NCBI GenBank assembly: GCA_024707145.1
Contig: JANQAI010000005.1
Location: 1,116,001-1,180,000 of the forward strand
Source of the DNA: Magnetospirillum sp.
GTDB lineage: Bacteria; Pseudomonadota; Alphaproteobacteria; Rhodospirillales; Magnetospirillaceae
Direction of reading: 5' to 3'
Length of the DNA stretch: 64,000 nt
Made by a program: the position numbers and the translations under genes. How positions within the stretch are numbered: the first letter of the stretch is position 1; every line of letters begins with the position of its first letter. Positions 1 through 14,412 of the stretch are shown one piece after another. The notes beneath the pieces were generated by a model, which made no database searches, was not told the DNA's origin, and saw nothing but the letters and a program-made list of their open reading frames with translations.

Positions 1-1
1 C

Positions 2-499
2 ATCATCACGCCCGACGAGTGCAAGATCGGCATCATGCCCGGCCACATCCACAAGCGCGGCAAGATCGGCATCGTCTCGCGCTCGGGCACGCTGACCTAC
101 GAGGCGGTGGCGCAGACCACCGCGGCGGGGCTGGGCCAGACGACCTGCATCGGCATCGGCGGCGACCCGGTCAACGGGACCAACTTCGTGGACAGCCTGG
201 AGCTGTTCCTGAAGGACCCGGAGACCGAGGGCATCATCATGATCGGTGAGATCGGCGGCGACGCCGAGGTCAAGGGCGCGGAGTTCATCCGCGACTCCGG
301 GACCAAGAAGCCGGTCGTCGGCTTCATCGCCGGGCGCACCGCGCCTCCGGGCCGCCGCATGGGCCATGCCGGCGCGGTGATCTCCGGCGGCAACGACACC
401 GCGGACTTCAAGATCGAGTTCATGAAGTCCGTCGGCATCGCCGTCGCCGACAGCCCCGCGAGCCTGGGTTCCACCATGCTCAAGGTCTTCAAGGGCTGA
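2..499 (+). CDS. sucD: Succinate-CoA ligase alpha subunit, C-terminal part (cut by window edge)
   Basis: This is the last 165 residues of the CoA- and nucleotide-binding alpha subunit of succinyl-CoA synthetase, which makes ATP or GTP from succinyl-CoA in the TCA cycle. The frame is open from the first bases. It contains [30 protein letters not shown] and [19 protein letters not shown]; the last holds the histidine that is phosphorylated in this family (GHAGA). The protein ends ...[10 protein letters not shown] at a TGA. sucC would be expected just upstream, outside the window. A strong hairpin lies in the 147-base gap before sucA. Identity is secure; only the N-terminal part is missing. Confidence 0.95.
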   Translation: MITPDECKIGIMPGHIHKRGKIGIVSRSGTLTYEAVAQTTAAGLGQTTCIGIGGDPVNGTNFVDSLELFLKDPETEGIIMIGEIGGDAEVKGAEFIRDSGTKKPVVGFIAGRTAPPGRRMGHAGAVISGGNDTADFKIEFMKSVGIAVADSPASLGSTMLKVFKG

Positions 500-545
500 T
501 AAAGCGGGGGCGGGACCCCATATTCCCGCCCACTGCCGAAGGACC

Positions 546-584
546 GGCGGCCCCTGGCTTCTCTCCCGAGATCCAGGGGCCGCC
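546..584 (+). promoter_or_regulatory. Perfect 12-bp hairpin between sucD and sucA
   Basis: Bases 546-557 (ggcggcccctgg) are exactly complementary to 573-584 (ccaggggccgcc), leaving a 15-base loop. No T-run follows, so it is not a standard intrinsic terminator. In the gap between sucD and sucA it could protect or process an mRNA end, or weaken read-through into sucAB. The pairing is seen directly; the role is inference. Confidence 0.5.
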
Positions 585-646
585 CGGAGCCCCGCGACAA
601 GCAAAAAACTCTCTGAGGGAACCGGGCAAACGCCCGAGGCAAACAT

Positions 647-3575
<2,929 letters not shown>

Positions 3576-3618
3576 CCTCGACGCCCAGGCGTAGAACAAG
3601 AAAGTACGAGAGGAACTT

Positions 3619-4869
<1,251 letters not shown>

Positions 4870-4955
4870 TCCCGACACAGGGAACCGACAAGGGGATCGC
4901 GGGAGGCAACGCCCTCCCGCACCCGACCACCGGGGGCCGAAACCCCCGGACCTCG

Positions 4956-4982
4956 AAAAGGCGCCTCGCGGCGCCTTTTTCT
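4956..4982. terminator. Intrinsic terminator after sucB
   Basis: A 10-bp perfect stem (4956-4965 aaaaggcgcc with 4970-4979 ggcgcctttt) around a TCGC loop, with T-runs on one side and A-runs on the other. It can end sucAB transcripts, and in reverse those of the converging kinase gene that stops at 5008. Confidence 0.85.
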
Positions 4983-5007
4983 TTGCCGTCCGATTGCCGG
5001 GCGCCGG

Positions 5008-7259
<2,252 letters not shown>

Positions 7260-7507
7260 GGCTGTGAAAAATTCTCCGCACGCAGTCCAACGGGGCCGGT
7301 GAGGGACCGTCCGCGTGGCGTTACCCAACGTAAGACAGTGCCAACCACCGGCCACCGCCAATCTCGCGCGAAAACCATAATGGAAGTTTAACCTTAATGC
7401 ATCAATGAACCCGACCGTCCGGACGAGCGATTGTCGCTTTGCCTGACGCTCGCCGGGCGTTAAGTATTCACCGGGGTTGGGGGCGGTTGCACAAAGGAAC
7501 AGGGACG

Positions 7508-8887
7508 ATGGACAGCCAGAAAGACCGCAAGGCCGCGATCCTCGCCGCCACGCTGTCGTCGCTGTGGACGGACACCGAGCCCGCCGTGCGCGAGCGCGTC
7601 ACGGCCATCGCGCTCGCCGACGCCGACGCGATCTCCGACGTCTTCTACACGATCCTGCTGGACCGCCCGGACAGCAACACCTTCCTCAACCACGCCCTGG
7701 TCCAGGAACGGCTGCGCCCCTCGCTGGCGCGCTGGATCAGCGCCCTCTTCACCGCCTCCACCGACGAGGCCATCGCGGCGGTGCTGGAGCAGAATTACCA
7801 GGTCGGGCTGATCCATGCCCGCATCAACATCCCGCTGACCCTGGTCAACGCCGGGATGCGGATCGTCAAGAAGGAGCTGTCGGCCCGCCTGCTCGCCGCC
7901 GACCTCAGCCGCGCCCAGACCGCGTCCGCCATCCTGTTCGTCGGCGAATTGCTGGACACCGTGCTGGACAACATGCACGAGGCCTATCTGGGCGACCTGC
8001 TGGGGAACGTGCGCCACCAGCAATCCCTGAAGATGTTCATGAGCGGCCCCAATCTGGCGCTGGAGGGCGAACGGCTGAAATCGTCGCTGTTCGACTGGCT
8101 GCGCAACACCGTGGTGTCCTTCTACGCGCATGAGGACAACAACCACGCGAACCCGCCGCCCATCGAATCCTCCGATTTCGGCCTGTGGCTGAACCACAAG
8201 GCGGAGCTGACCTTCGGCCGCGTGACCGAGCTGGACCTCATCCGAGAGCGCACCACCCGCATCAGCGCCAAGGTGACCGCCGCGGTCGAGGGCGGCTGGA
8301 TCACCCCCGCCTTCGTGAAGGAGCTGAACAACGACGTCACGGAGATCGCCTACGTCCTCGGCACCATCATCGAGAAGGCGATGGAGATCGAAAGCGGGCG
8401 CGACCCGCTGACCCGGCTGCTGACCCGGCGCTTCATGCCGGCGATCTTCCAGCGTGAGGTCTCCATCAGCCTGCGCCATGGCAAGCCCTTCGCCGTGCTG
8501 CTGATGGACGCCGACCATTTCAAGACGATCAACGACACGCTGGGCCACCAGGCCGGCGATTCCGTCCTGTCGGACATGGCGGAACTGCTGCACACCCACG
8601 TCCGGGCCGGCGATTTCGTCTTCCGCTACGGCGGCGAGGAGTTCCTCATCCTGCTGACCGAGATGGACGAGGCGGCGCTGCGCGTGAAGGCCGAGCAGTT
8701 GCGCCGGATGGTCGAGGAGCACCGTTTTCCCGGCGCCGGGGGCGCCGGGAACGGGCTGCACGTCACCGCCTCAATCGGGGCGGCGCTGCACGAGGGGCAC
8801 CCGGATTACGAACACACCGTCCGCCGGGCCGACGCCGCGCTCTACGAGGCCAAGCGCCAGGGCCGCAACCGCGTGGTGATTGCCTGA
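7508..8887 (+). CDS. dosC: Globin-coupled diguanylate cyclase (DosC/YddV type)
   Basis: 459-aa soluble oxygen sensor that would make cyclic di-GMP. The N-terminal globin domain (about 1-165) has the expected haem-ligand region VGLIHARINIPLTLV with proximal His103, and SDVFYTIL with Tyr47 where the E. coli protein has its distal tyrosine. The middle linker keeps the DosC signature SSDFGLWLNHKA. The GGDEF domain starts at DPLTRLLTRRFMPAIFQREV, has active-site RYGGEEF, and carries an allosteric I-site RAGD exactly five residues before GGEEF, so product inhibition is likely. The ATG at 7508 follows an AAAGGAAC ribosome site; an upstream in-frame start has none. No phosphodiesterase partner (DosP) is adjacent. 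Confidence 0.92.
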   Translation: MDSQKDRKAAILAATLSSLWTDTEPAVRERVTAIALADADAISDVFYTILLDRPDSNTFLNHALVQERLRPSLARWISALFTASTDEAIAAVLEQNYQVGLIHARINIPLTLVNAGMRIVKKELSARLLAADLSRAQTASAILFVGELLDTVLDNMHEAYLGDLLGNVRHQQSLKMFMSGPNLALEGERLKSSLFDWLRNTVVSFYAHEDNNHANPPPIESSDFGLWLNHKAELTFGRVTELDLIRERTTRISAKVTAAVEGGWITPAFVKELNNDVTEIAYVLGTIIEKAMEIESGRDPLTRLLTRRFMPAIFQREVSISLRHGKPFAVLLMDADHFKTINDTLGHQAGDSVLSDMAELLHTHVRAGDFVFRYGGEEFLILLTEMDEAALRVKAEQLRRMVEEHRFPGAGGAGNGLHVTASIGAALHEGHPDYEHTVRRADAALYEAKRQGRNRVVIA

Positions 8888-8988
8888 ATGGTGGGCGCCT
8901 GAGCGCATCTGCATCCCGGCATCGGGCGTTGCCCTGCGGGGGCGCATCGGCTACGTAAGACCTTTCCCTGCCGAGACCCGCGAATTCC

Positions 8989-10143
8989 ATGTCTGACGGA
9001 CCGCTTTCGCTCTACCGGGCCCGCCGCGGCACCGGGACGCTGCGCCCCGACCCCGACCAGGAGCTGGCCGCCGAGAAGCTCCAGAGCCTCTACAAGGCGC
9101 TGACGGGCTACAGCCCGCAGCCCGCCGGGAAGGCCGGAGGGGCGAAGGCCGGCTGGCTGGAGCGGTTCGGGCTGGGCCGCCCGCGCTCCGAACCGGCGGA
9201 GGCGCCGCAGGGCCTCTACATGTACGGCGGCGTCGGGCGCGGCAAGTCGATGCTGATGGACCTGTTCTTCGACACCGCCCCGGTGGAGAAGAAGCGCCGC
9301 GTCCATTTCCACGAATTCATGCTGGAGGTGCACGAGCGCATCCACCAGCACCGCCAGTCGGGCAAGAGCAAGGGCAAGGACGCCGACGACGCGCTGCCCG
9401 AACTGGCCCGCGCGCTGGCCGACGAGGCGTGGCTGCTCTGCTTCGACGAGTTCCACGTCACCAACGTCGTGGACGCGATGATCCTGGGCCGGCTGTTCAC
9501 CAGCCTGTTCGACCTGGGCGTGGTGGTGGTCGCGACCTCCAACTGGCCGCCGGACATGCTCTACAAGGACGGGCTGCAGCGCGAGCTGTTCCTGCCCTTC
9601 ATCGCCCTGCTGAAGGAGAAGCTCGACGTTCTGGCGCTGGAGGGGCCGACCGACTACCGGCTGGACCGGCTCCAGGGCAAGCCCGTCTATTTCTGGCCGC
9701 TCGGCCCGGAGAGCGACGCCGAGATCCGCCGGACCTTCGCGACGCTGACCGACGGCGCCCGGGGCGAACTGACCCATCTTTCCGTGCAAGGCCGGAAGGT
9801 GGAGATCGCCTGCGCCGCCAAATGCGTCGCCCTGGTGGATTTCTGGAGCCTGTGCGGCAAGCCGCTGGGGGCCGCCGACTACATCGCCATCGCGACGCAC
9901 TTCCACACCGTGCTGATCCACGGCGTGCCAACGATGAAGGACGAGCTGCGCAACGAGGCCAAGCGCTTCATGACGCTGATCGACGCGCTCTACGAGCACA
10001 AGGTCAACCTCGTGGTCGCCGCCGAAGGCCCGCCGGAACGGCTGTACCCTGAGGGCACCCACGCCTTCGAATTCGAACGCACGGTCAGCCGCCTGATGGA
10101 GATGCAGTCCGAGGACTATCTGCGCCAGCAGCACCTGACCTGA
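8989..10143 (+). CDS. zapE: Cell-division ATPase ZapE (AFG1 family)
   Basis: 384-aa AFG1/ZapE-type ATPase. It has a Walker A motif GVGRGKSMLMDLFF, a Walker B motif WLLCFDEFHVTN, and downstream family motifs TSNWPPDMLYKDGLQRELF and VDFWSLCGKPLGAADYIAIA. In E. coli ZapE acts at the division ring under stress; the mitochondrial relative handles respiratory-chain proteins. Length and motif spacing are normal. The gene stands alone between the diguanylate cyclase and a small secreted protein. Confidence 0.93.
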   Translation: MSDGPLSLYRARRGTGTLRPDPDQELAAEKLQSLYKALTGYSPQPAGKAGGAKAGWLERFGLGRPRSEPAEAPQGLYMYGGVGRGKSMLMDLFFDTAPVEKKRRVHFHEFMLEVHERIHQHRQSGKSKGKDADDALPELARALADEAWLLCFDEFHVTNVVDAMILGRLFTSLFDLGVVVVATSNWPPDMLYKDGLQRELFLPFIALLKEKLDVLALEGPTDYRLDRLQGKPVYFWPLGPESDAEIRRTFATLTDGARGELTHLSVQGRKVEIACAAKCVALVDFWSLCGKPLGAADYIAIATHFHTVLIHGVPTMKDELRNEAKRFMTLIDALYEHKVNLVVAAEGPPERLYPEGTHAFEFERTVSRLMEMQSEDYLRQQHLT

Positions 10144-10277
10144 GGGGGCCGAGGCGCCCCGCCTCCACCCGTGTTACCACGGCGATCCCGCCCTACTCCC
10201 GTTTCGCGCCGAAGATAAACGGGCGCCCGACGTTGTATTGCTGAACGTCGGTCCAACGGCGAGGGAGAGGGCGAAGC

Positions 10278-10690
10278 ATGCCTTGGCGGTCCCGGTGCGG
10301 TGCACTGACGCTGGCGCTTTTTCGACGGCACCGATCCAGTCCGCCCCCGCCGCCGCGGCGGGCAGCGTCGACTGCTGGCTGCTCGACGGCGAGGCGCTGA
10401 CCCAGGCGCGCGAGGGCGGCTGGTGCAAGGACGCCTTTTCCCGGAATTCGCAGACCGGGGCGGCGCCCGTCGTCACGGTCACCGCGGCCCCCCTGCCCGC
10501 ACGCAAGCCCGACCCGCCCCCGAAGAAGCGGGTCGTCACCGTCCAGCGCAAGGCGAAGGCGCAGCCCGACTCCCAGGCCGCGGCCATCGTCCGCCCCGCC
10601 GCCCGCGGCAACGCGGTCGCCGAGGCGGATTTCGGCACCCAGTTCAAGCGCGACTGGAACGCCCTGATGAAGAAGCTCTTCGAGCCCTGA
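10278..10690 (+). CDS. Small putative secreted protein (frameshift in a T-run)
   Basis: I do not recognise the family. A good ribosome site (GGAGAGGG) precedes an ATG at 10278 that encodes a short signal-peptide-like start, MPWRSRCGALTLALF. In the five-T run at 10318-10322 the frame must change by one, after which it reads STAPIQSAPAAAAGSVDCWL and on to a stop at 10690. The spliced product is about 137 aa: signal peptide, two cysteines (VDCWL, GWCKDAF), a Pro/Lys-rich middle (KPDPPPKKR) and a C-terminal FKRDWNALMKKLFEP helix. Read without a frameshift, the second frame could start at 10238, but it would then lack the signal peptide. Confidence 0.55.
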
Positions 10691-10714
10691 GCCCCAAGCC
10701 ACGTCAGGCGCGGA

Positions 10715-11293
10715 TCAGGTCCGGGCCTCGTCCAGCCACTTCCGCACCGCCGGCGGCTCATAGGCGGCGAAGGCGTCCAGGATGCCCGGCGCGGTGTCGC
10801 GGACGATCAGCATGTCGCGGTGCTTGGGCTGCATGAAGCGCTCCCCCGCCACATGGTCGAGGAAACCGGCCAGCCCGTCGTAGAATCCCGAGGCGTTGAG
10901 CAAGCCGCAGGGCTTGTCGTGGCGGCCGAGCTGCGCCCAGGTCCACACCTCGAACAGCTCCTCCAGCGTGCCGATGCCGCCGGGCAGCGCGATGAAGCCG
11001 TCGGACAGCTCGGCCATCAGGGCCTTGCGCTCGTGCATGGTGGCGACGATGCGCAGTTCCTGGAGGCCCTGGTGGCCGACCTCCTTGTCCATCAGGAATT
11101 GCGGGATGATGCCGGTGACCGTGCCGCCCGCGGCCAGGACCGAGTCGGCGATCCGCCCCATCAGGCCGGTCCGCCCGCCGCCGTAGACGAGGCCGATGCC
11201 ACGCTCCGCCATGTGGCGGCCAAGCTGCTCCGCGGCCTCGCCATAGGCCGGGTTGGTGCCGGGGTTGGACCCGGCATAGACGCAAATCCGCAT
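10715..11293 (-). CDS. LOG-family cytokinin riboside 5'-monophosphate phosphoribohydrolase
   Basis: 192-aa Rossmann-fold enzyme of the LOG / lysine-decarboxylase-like family. It shows CVYAGSNPG near the N-terminus, [10 protein letters not shown], and the family signature [22 protein letters not shown]. Members release free bases from nucleoside 5'-monophosphates; in plants and some plant-associated bacteria this activates cytokinins, and in many bacteria the role is nucleotide housekeeping. The start [11 protein letters not shown] is preceded by AGAGGAACGAC. It converges with the preceding small gene and lies 50 bases downstream of pdxY on the same strand, so a two-gene operon is possible. 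Confidence 0.9.
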   Translation of the reverse strand: MRICVYAGSNPGTNPAYGEAAEQLGRHMAERGIGLVYGGGRTGLMGRIADSVLAAGGTVTGIIPQFLMDKEVGHQGLQELRIVATMHERKALMAELSDGFIALPGGIGTLEELFEVWTWAQLGRHDKPCGLLNASGFYDGLAGFLDHVAGERFMQPKHRDMLIVRDTAPGILDAFAAYEPPAVRKWLDEART

Positions 11294-11343
11294 GTCGTTC
11301 CTCTGTTCGCGCCGTCTCTTGGGCACGTGTCGTAATAAGTGGC

Positions 11344-12203
11344 TTACCGGACGCGGGTGACCGTGAAGCGCTGGCTGGGATTCACGAACTCGTCCTGCGC
11401 CGCGATCAGTTGCAGCTCCCGCGTGCCCATCCGGCGGGTGGTCTGGAAGATGGCGTAGATGGCCGCCGCCGCCTGCTCCAGCGCTTCGGCCGGGTCGAAG
11501 GCCTTCAGGTAATGGGCCAGGAACAGGGCGGCCACCGCGTCGCCCGACCCGTTGGGCGGCGGGTCCAGCGGCAGGCGCGGGGTGGAGACCAGCCACGCGC
11601 CGTCGCGGTCGTCGGCCAGCATCTCGATGTGGCCGGGGTCGGCGTCCTTGCGGGTCAGGCTGGTCACCAGGACCAGCCGCGGCCCGCGCTCCGCAGGGCG
11701 GCGGTGGCGGCCAGCGCGTCGTCCAGCGTCTCCACCGTCCGGCCGGTCAGATACTCCAGCTCGAACTGGTTGGGGGTCATCAGGTCGGCGGCGGGGACGG
11801 CGTGGTCGCGGATGAACTCCGGCAGGCCGGGACGCACGAAGAAGCCGCGCCCGACGTCGCCCATCACCGGGTCGCAGGCGTAGACGGCGCGCGGGTTGGC
11901 GGCCTTCAGCCGGGCCGCCGTCTCGACGATCACCTGCCCAAGCCCGACGTCGCCCATGTAGCCCGACAGCAGCGCGTCGCAGCCGGGCAGGACGCCGCGC
12001 GCGGCGACGCCGTCCATCAGGTCGGCGACATGCTCCGCCGTGAAGACCTGCCCGGTCCATTCGCCGTAACCGGTGTGGTTGGAGAACTGCACCGTGTTCA
12101 CCGCGATGGCGTCGCAGCCGAGCCGCTGCAGCGGGAACACCGCGGCCCGGTTGCCGACATAGCCGTAAGCGACGTGGGACTGGATCGAAATGACGGTCTT
12201 CAT
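11344..12203 (-). CDS. pdxY: Pyridoxal kinase (one frameshift)
   Basis: Ribokinase-fold kinase that phosphorylates pyridoxal in the PLP salvage pathway, about 286 aa. The start [18 protein letters not shown] is typical. Further family motifs are [36 protein letters not shown] and, near the C-terminus, the anion hole [16 protein letters not shown]. The frame breaks at about 11680-11690, where LRSAGRG should run on into [13 protein letters not shown]. Adding one C to the CC pair there restores it. Sequencing error is the simplest explanation. pdxY and pdxK are hard to tell apart by eye; length and the C-terminal part suit PdxY. Confidence 0.88.
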
Positions 12204-12359
12204 GGGCGGACGATCCGAAAGGTTGGGCACGCATCCTAAACCGTCCGCGCCACACGCTGGGGATGTTTCCATGCAGACCAGAGTTACGCGCCGCATGGAC
12301 AGGGGGATCGGACGCGGCTAATCCTGCGGCAACGACACAAGACCGCTTGGGGGAATGCC

Positions 12360-13241
12360 ATGGCCGCCACCGCCCGCCCGCGCCGCAGCGTGCTCTACAT
12401 GCCCGGCTCCAACGCCCGCGCCCTGGAGAAGGGGCGCAGCCTGCCCGCCGACGGGCTGATCCTCGACCTGGAGGACGCCGTCGCCCCCGACGCCAAGGCG
12501 GAGGCCCGCGCCACCATCAAGGCGTCCATCGCCGCGGGCGGCTATGGCGGGCGGGAACTGGTGGTCCGCACCAACGGGCTGAACACCCCCTGGGGCTACG
12601 ACGACCTCGTGATGGCCGCCGCCAGCGGCGCCGACGCGGTGCTGCTGCCGAAGGTGGAGAGCGCCGACATAGTCCGCCAGGCCGAGGCGGTGCTGCGCGC
12701 CAACGGCTCGCCGGACGGGCAGACCATCTGGTGCATGATGGAGACCCCGCTCGGCATGCTCAACGCCAAGGAGATCGCCGGGGCCAGCCCGAAACTGGGC
12801 GGGCTGGTGATGGGCACCTCCGACCTCGCCAAGGATCTGCACGCGGCCCACACGCGCGACCGGCTGCCGATGCTGACCAGCCTCGGCCTCTGCCTGCTGG
12901 CGGCGCGGGCCTACGGCCTCGCCATCCTCGACGGGGTGCATCTCGACCTGAACGACGAGGCGGGCTTTGCCGAATCCTGCACCCAGGGGCGCGAGCTGGG
13001 ATTCGACGGCAAGACGCTGATCCACCCCAAGACCATCGCCGCCTGCAACGCCGCCTTCGCCCCCGGTGACGACGAGATCGCCCAGGCCCACCGCATCATC
13101 CAGGCCCATGCCGAGGCCGTCGCCCAGGGCAAGGGGGTGGTTCTGGTGGACGGGCGGCTGGTGGAGAACCTGCATGTCGAGAACGCCCGTCGCCTCGTCG
13201 CGATGGCCGAGGCGATCCGGGCGCTGGAGACGGCGGGCTGA
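12360..13241 (+). CDS. CoA ester lyase, CitE / malyl-CoA lyase-like
   Basis: 293-aa TIM-barrel lyase of the HpcH/HpaI-CitE superfamily. It has RSVLYMPGSNARALEKG (CoA contact), LILDLEDAV (metal-binding acidic pair), VVRTNGLNTPWGYDDL, VLLPKVESA (metal-binding glutamate) and KTLIHPKTIAACN near the end. Family members cleave or form malyl-, methylmalyl- or citramalyl-CoA; which substrate applies cannot be read from sequence. It has no citrate-lyase partner genes nearby, which argues against a true citrate lyase subunit. Start ATG at 12360 follows GGGGGAA. The next gene, on the opposite strand, is predicted to run into its 3' end. Confidence 0.85.
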   Translation: MAATARPRRSVLYMPGSNARALEKGRSLPADGLILDLEDAVAPDAKAEARATIKASIAAGGYGGRELVVRTNGLNTPWGYDDLVMAAASGADAVLLPKVESADIVRQAEAVLRANGSPDGQTIWCMMETPLGMLNAKEIAGASPKLGGLVMGTSDLAKDLHAAHTRDRLPMLTSLGLCLLAARAYGLAILDGVHLDLNDEAGFAESCTQGRELGFDGKTLIHPKTIAACNAAFAPGDDEIAQAHRIIQAHAEAVAQGKGVVLVDGRLVENLHVENARRLVAMAEAIRALETAG

Positions 13242-13791
13242 CACCCGCCGCTCCGGTTTCATAACATCGGATCAAGGAATCGCGGCGCGCCTGGGCGTCC
13301 TTCACGAACTGCGACACCCGCCCGATCTCGCGCGGATCGGTCTCGACCGTCCGGCGCCCGCTGGGGATCGGGCGCATGCCCTTGCGCGGGGTGCGTCCGG
13401 GGGACGGGTGCTGGGGCTGCGCGTCCTTCTTGCGCTTCAGCGCGTCCTGAAGGTTGGCCTGGACGATCGCGCGGCGCCGCTCGGCGCGGAACCGCTCCAG
13501 CCGACCGTTCACCCGCTTCAGGGCGCGCGCGTAGACCTGCTTCTTGGCGGACAGGCCGCGTTCGCTGGCGTCCGCCGACTGCTGGCCGGTTCCGCTGGCC
13601 TTGCCCCGCCGTCCGCGCCGCCGCGCCGCGATGATGTCGCGCGCCCGGTCGCGCTCCCCGCGCAGCCAACGGGCGAGCGTCAGGGTCTCGTCGGGCGGCA
13701 GGCTCTCCAGTTCCGGGTAATGGCTGCGGCGGACCTGCTCGAATTCCTTTTCCGACAACAGCCGTCGTTCGGCCGTGAGTTCGACTCCCAT
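13096..13791 (-). CDS. Basic hypothetical protein, divergent from the KGG stress gene
   Basis: Up to 231 aa, family not recognised. It begins MGVELTAERRLLSEKEFEQV and continues with an Arg/Lys/Ala-rich helical core (SAKKQVYARALKRVNGRLER) up to FVKDAQARRDSLI. The last 45-50 residues are Pro/Ser/Arg-rich and lie antisense to the end of the CitE-like gene. They are probably spurious; the true end may be near 13250-13260 after a small indel. A GGAAC-N15-CGGTT promoter-like element lies 50 bases upstream, facing this gene, mirroring one in front of the KGG gene. That suggests joint stress control. Confidence 0.6.
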   Translation of the reverse strand: MGVELTAERRLLSEKEFEQVRRSHYPELESLPPDETLTLARWLRGERDRARDIIAARRRGRRGKASGTGQQSADASERGLSAKKQVYARALKRVNGRLERFRAERRRAIVQANLQDALKRKKDAQPQHPSPGRTPRKGMRPIPSGRRTVETDPREIGRVSQFVKDAQARRDSLIRCYETGAAGVSPPSPAPGSPRPSRRGDGRSRHAGSPPAARPPEPPPCPGRRPRHGPG

Positions 13792-13841
13792 CGTTGATCT
13801 CTCTGCTTCGTGGTCCCGCTTCGGCTTACCCCCGTCCGGTC

Positions 13842-13866
13842 AACCGATCGGGAGGCGAAGCGTTCC
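13842..13866 (-). promoter_or_regulatory. EcfG-type general-stress promoter candidate for the basic hypothetical gene
   Basis: On the minus strand this reads GGAAC (13866-13862), 15 bases, then CGGTT (13846-13842), about 50 bases before the ATG at 13791. The alphaproteobacterial general-stress sigma factor EcfG recognises GGAAC, 16-17 bases, CGTT. The -35 box is perfect and the -10 box off by one base (GGTT at N16). An element of identical spacing faces the other way 70 bases off. Confidence 0.5.
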
Positions 13867-13933
13867 CCGGCTCGACCCGATGCGCCCCACTGCCACTTAC
13901 GGGTGCCGAAGGAATCGGAATCACGACCTCTCC

Positions 13934-13958
13934 GGAACCAAGTCGCCCCCCATCGGTT
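13934..13958 (+). promoter_or_regulatory. EcfG-type general-stress promoter candidate for the KGG protein gene
   Basis: GGAAC at 13934-13938, 15 bases, then CGGTT at 13954-13958, some 31 bases before the KGG gene ATG. KGG/con-10 proteins are commonly stress-induced, which supports the call. The -10 box differs by one base from the EcfG consensus CGTT. Confidence 0.55.
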
Positions 13959-13989
13959 TTCCGACATGTGGCAGAGGTGGAGGTTGAAG

Positions 13990-14310
13990 ATGGCCTCGAA
14001 AGACAACGGCCAAGGCGAAGTCCAATCCGGGAGCGGTCGCACATCGAACCGCGGCTTCGCGTCGATGGACCGTGACCGGCAGCGCCAGATCGCCAGCAAG
14101 GGCGGGGAAAGCGTGCCAGCCGACAAGCGCAGCTTTTCCAAGAACCCGGAACTCGCCGCGGAGGCGGGGCGGAAGGGGGGCCGGAGCGTACCGGCATCCT
14201 CCCGCAGCTTCTCCAAGAACCCGTCCCTGGCCGCCGAAGCGGGGCGGAAGGGCGGGCAGGCGAGCCATGGCGGACGCGGGGCCGCCATACGCCCGGGCGA
14301 AGGCGACTGA
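13990..14310 (+). CDS. KGG-repeat general stress protein (con-10/YciG-like)
   Basis: 106-aa hydrophilic protein with the short KGG motif repeated. RGFASMDRDRQRQIASKGG is followed by two near-copies of a segment of about 26 residues, each with SFSKNPxLAAEAGRKGG. The spacers (ESVPADKR, RSVPASSR) are also similar, which points to internal duplication. Family members are small, probably disordered proteins induced by stress or in stationary phase; molecular function is not established. The ATG at 13990 follows a GGAGG site; start choice is firm. An EcfG-like promoter sits 31 bases upstream and a strong terminator 15 bases after the stop. Confidence 0.88.
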   Translation: MASKDNGQGEVQSGSGRTSNRGFASMDRDRQRQIASKGGESVPADKRSFSKNPELAAEAGRKGGRSVPASSRSFSKNPSLAAEAGRKGGQASHGGRGAAIRPGEGD

Positions 14311-14323
14311 CGGCACCAACGAG

Positions 14324-14360
14324 AAAAGCCCCTCTCCGGAACCGGAGAGGGGCTTTCTTT
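14324..14360. terminator. Strong bidirectional terminator between KGG gene and leuB
   Basis: A 15-bp perfect stem (14325-14339 aaagcccctctccgg with 14342-14356 ccggagaggggcttt) with a two-base AA gap, flanked by A and T runs. It can serve both converging genes. Confidence 0.9.
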
Positions 14361-14412
14361 CATGCTCCGCTGGTCGGCAGCCCCCAGCCGGCCGGGCCGG
14401 AGGCGCGACCGG

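Noticed and set aside
10174..10702. Minus-strand ORFs opposite the small secreted protein
   Set aside because: No ribosome site or signal; the plus strand has a ribosome site, signal peptide and conserved-looking cysteines.
12360..13241. True citrate lyase beta subunit (citE of a citrate fermentation operon)
   Set aside because: No citD, citF, citC or citG nearby; only the broader CoA ester lyase family can be supported.
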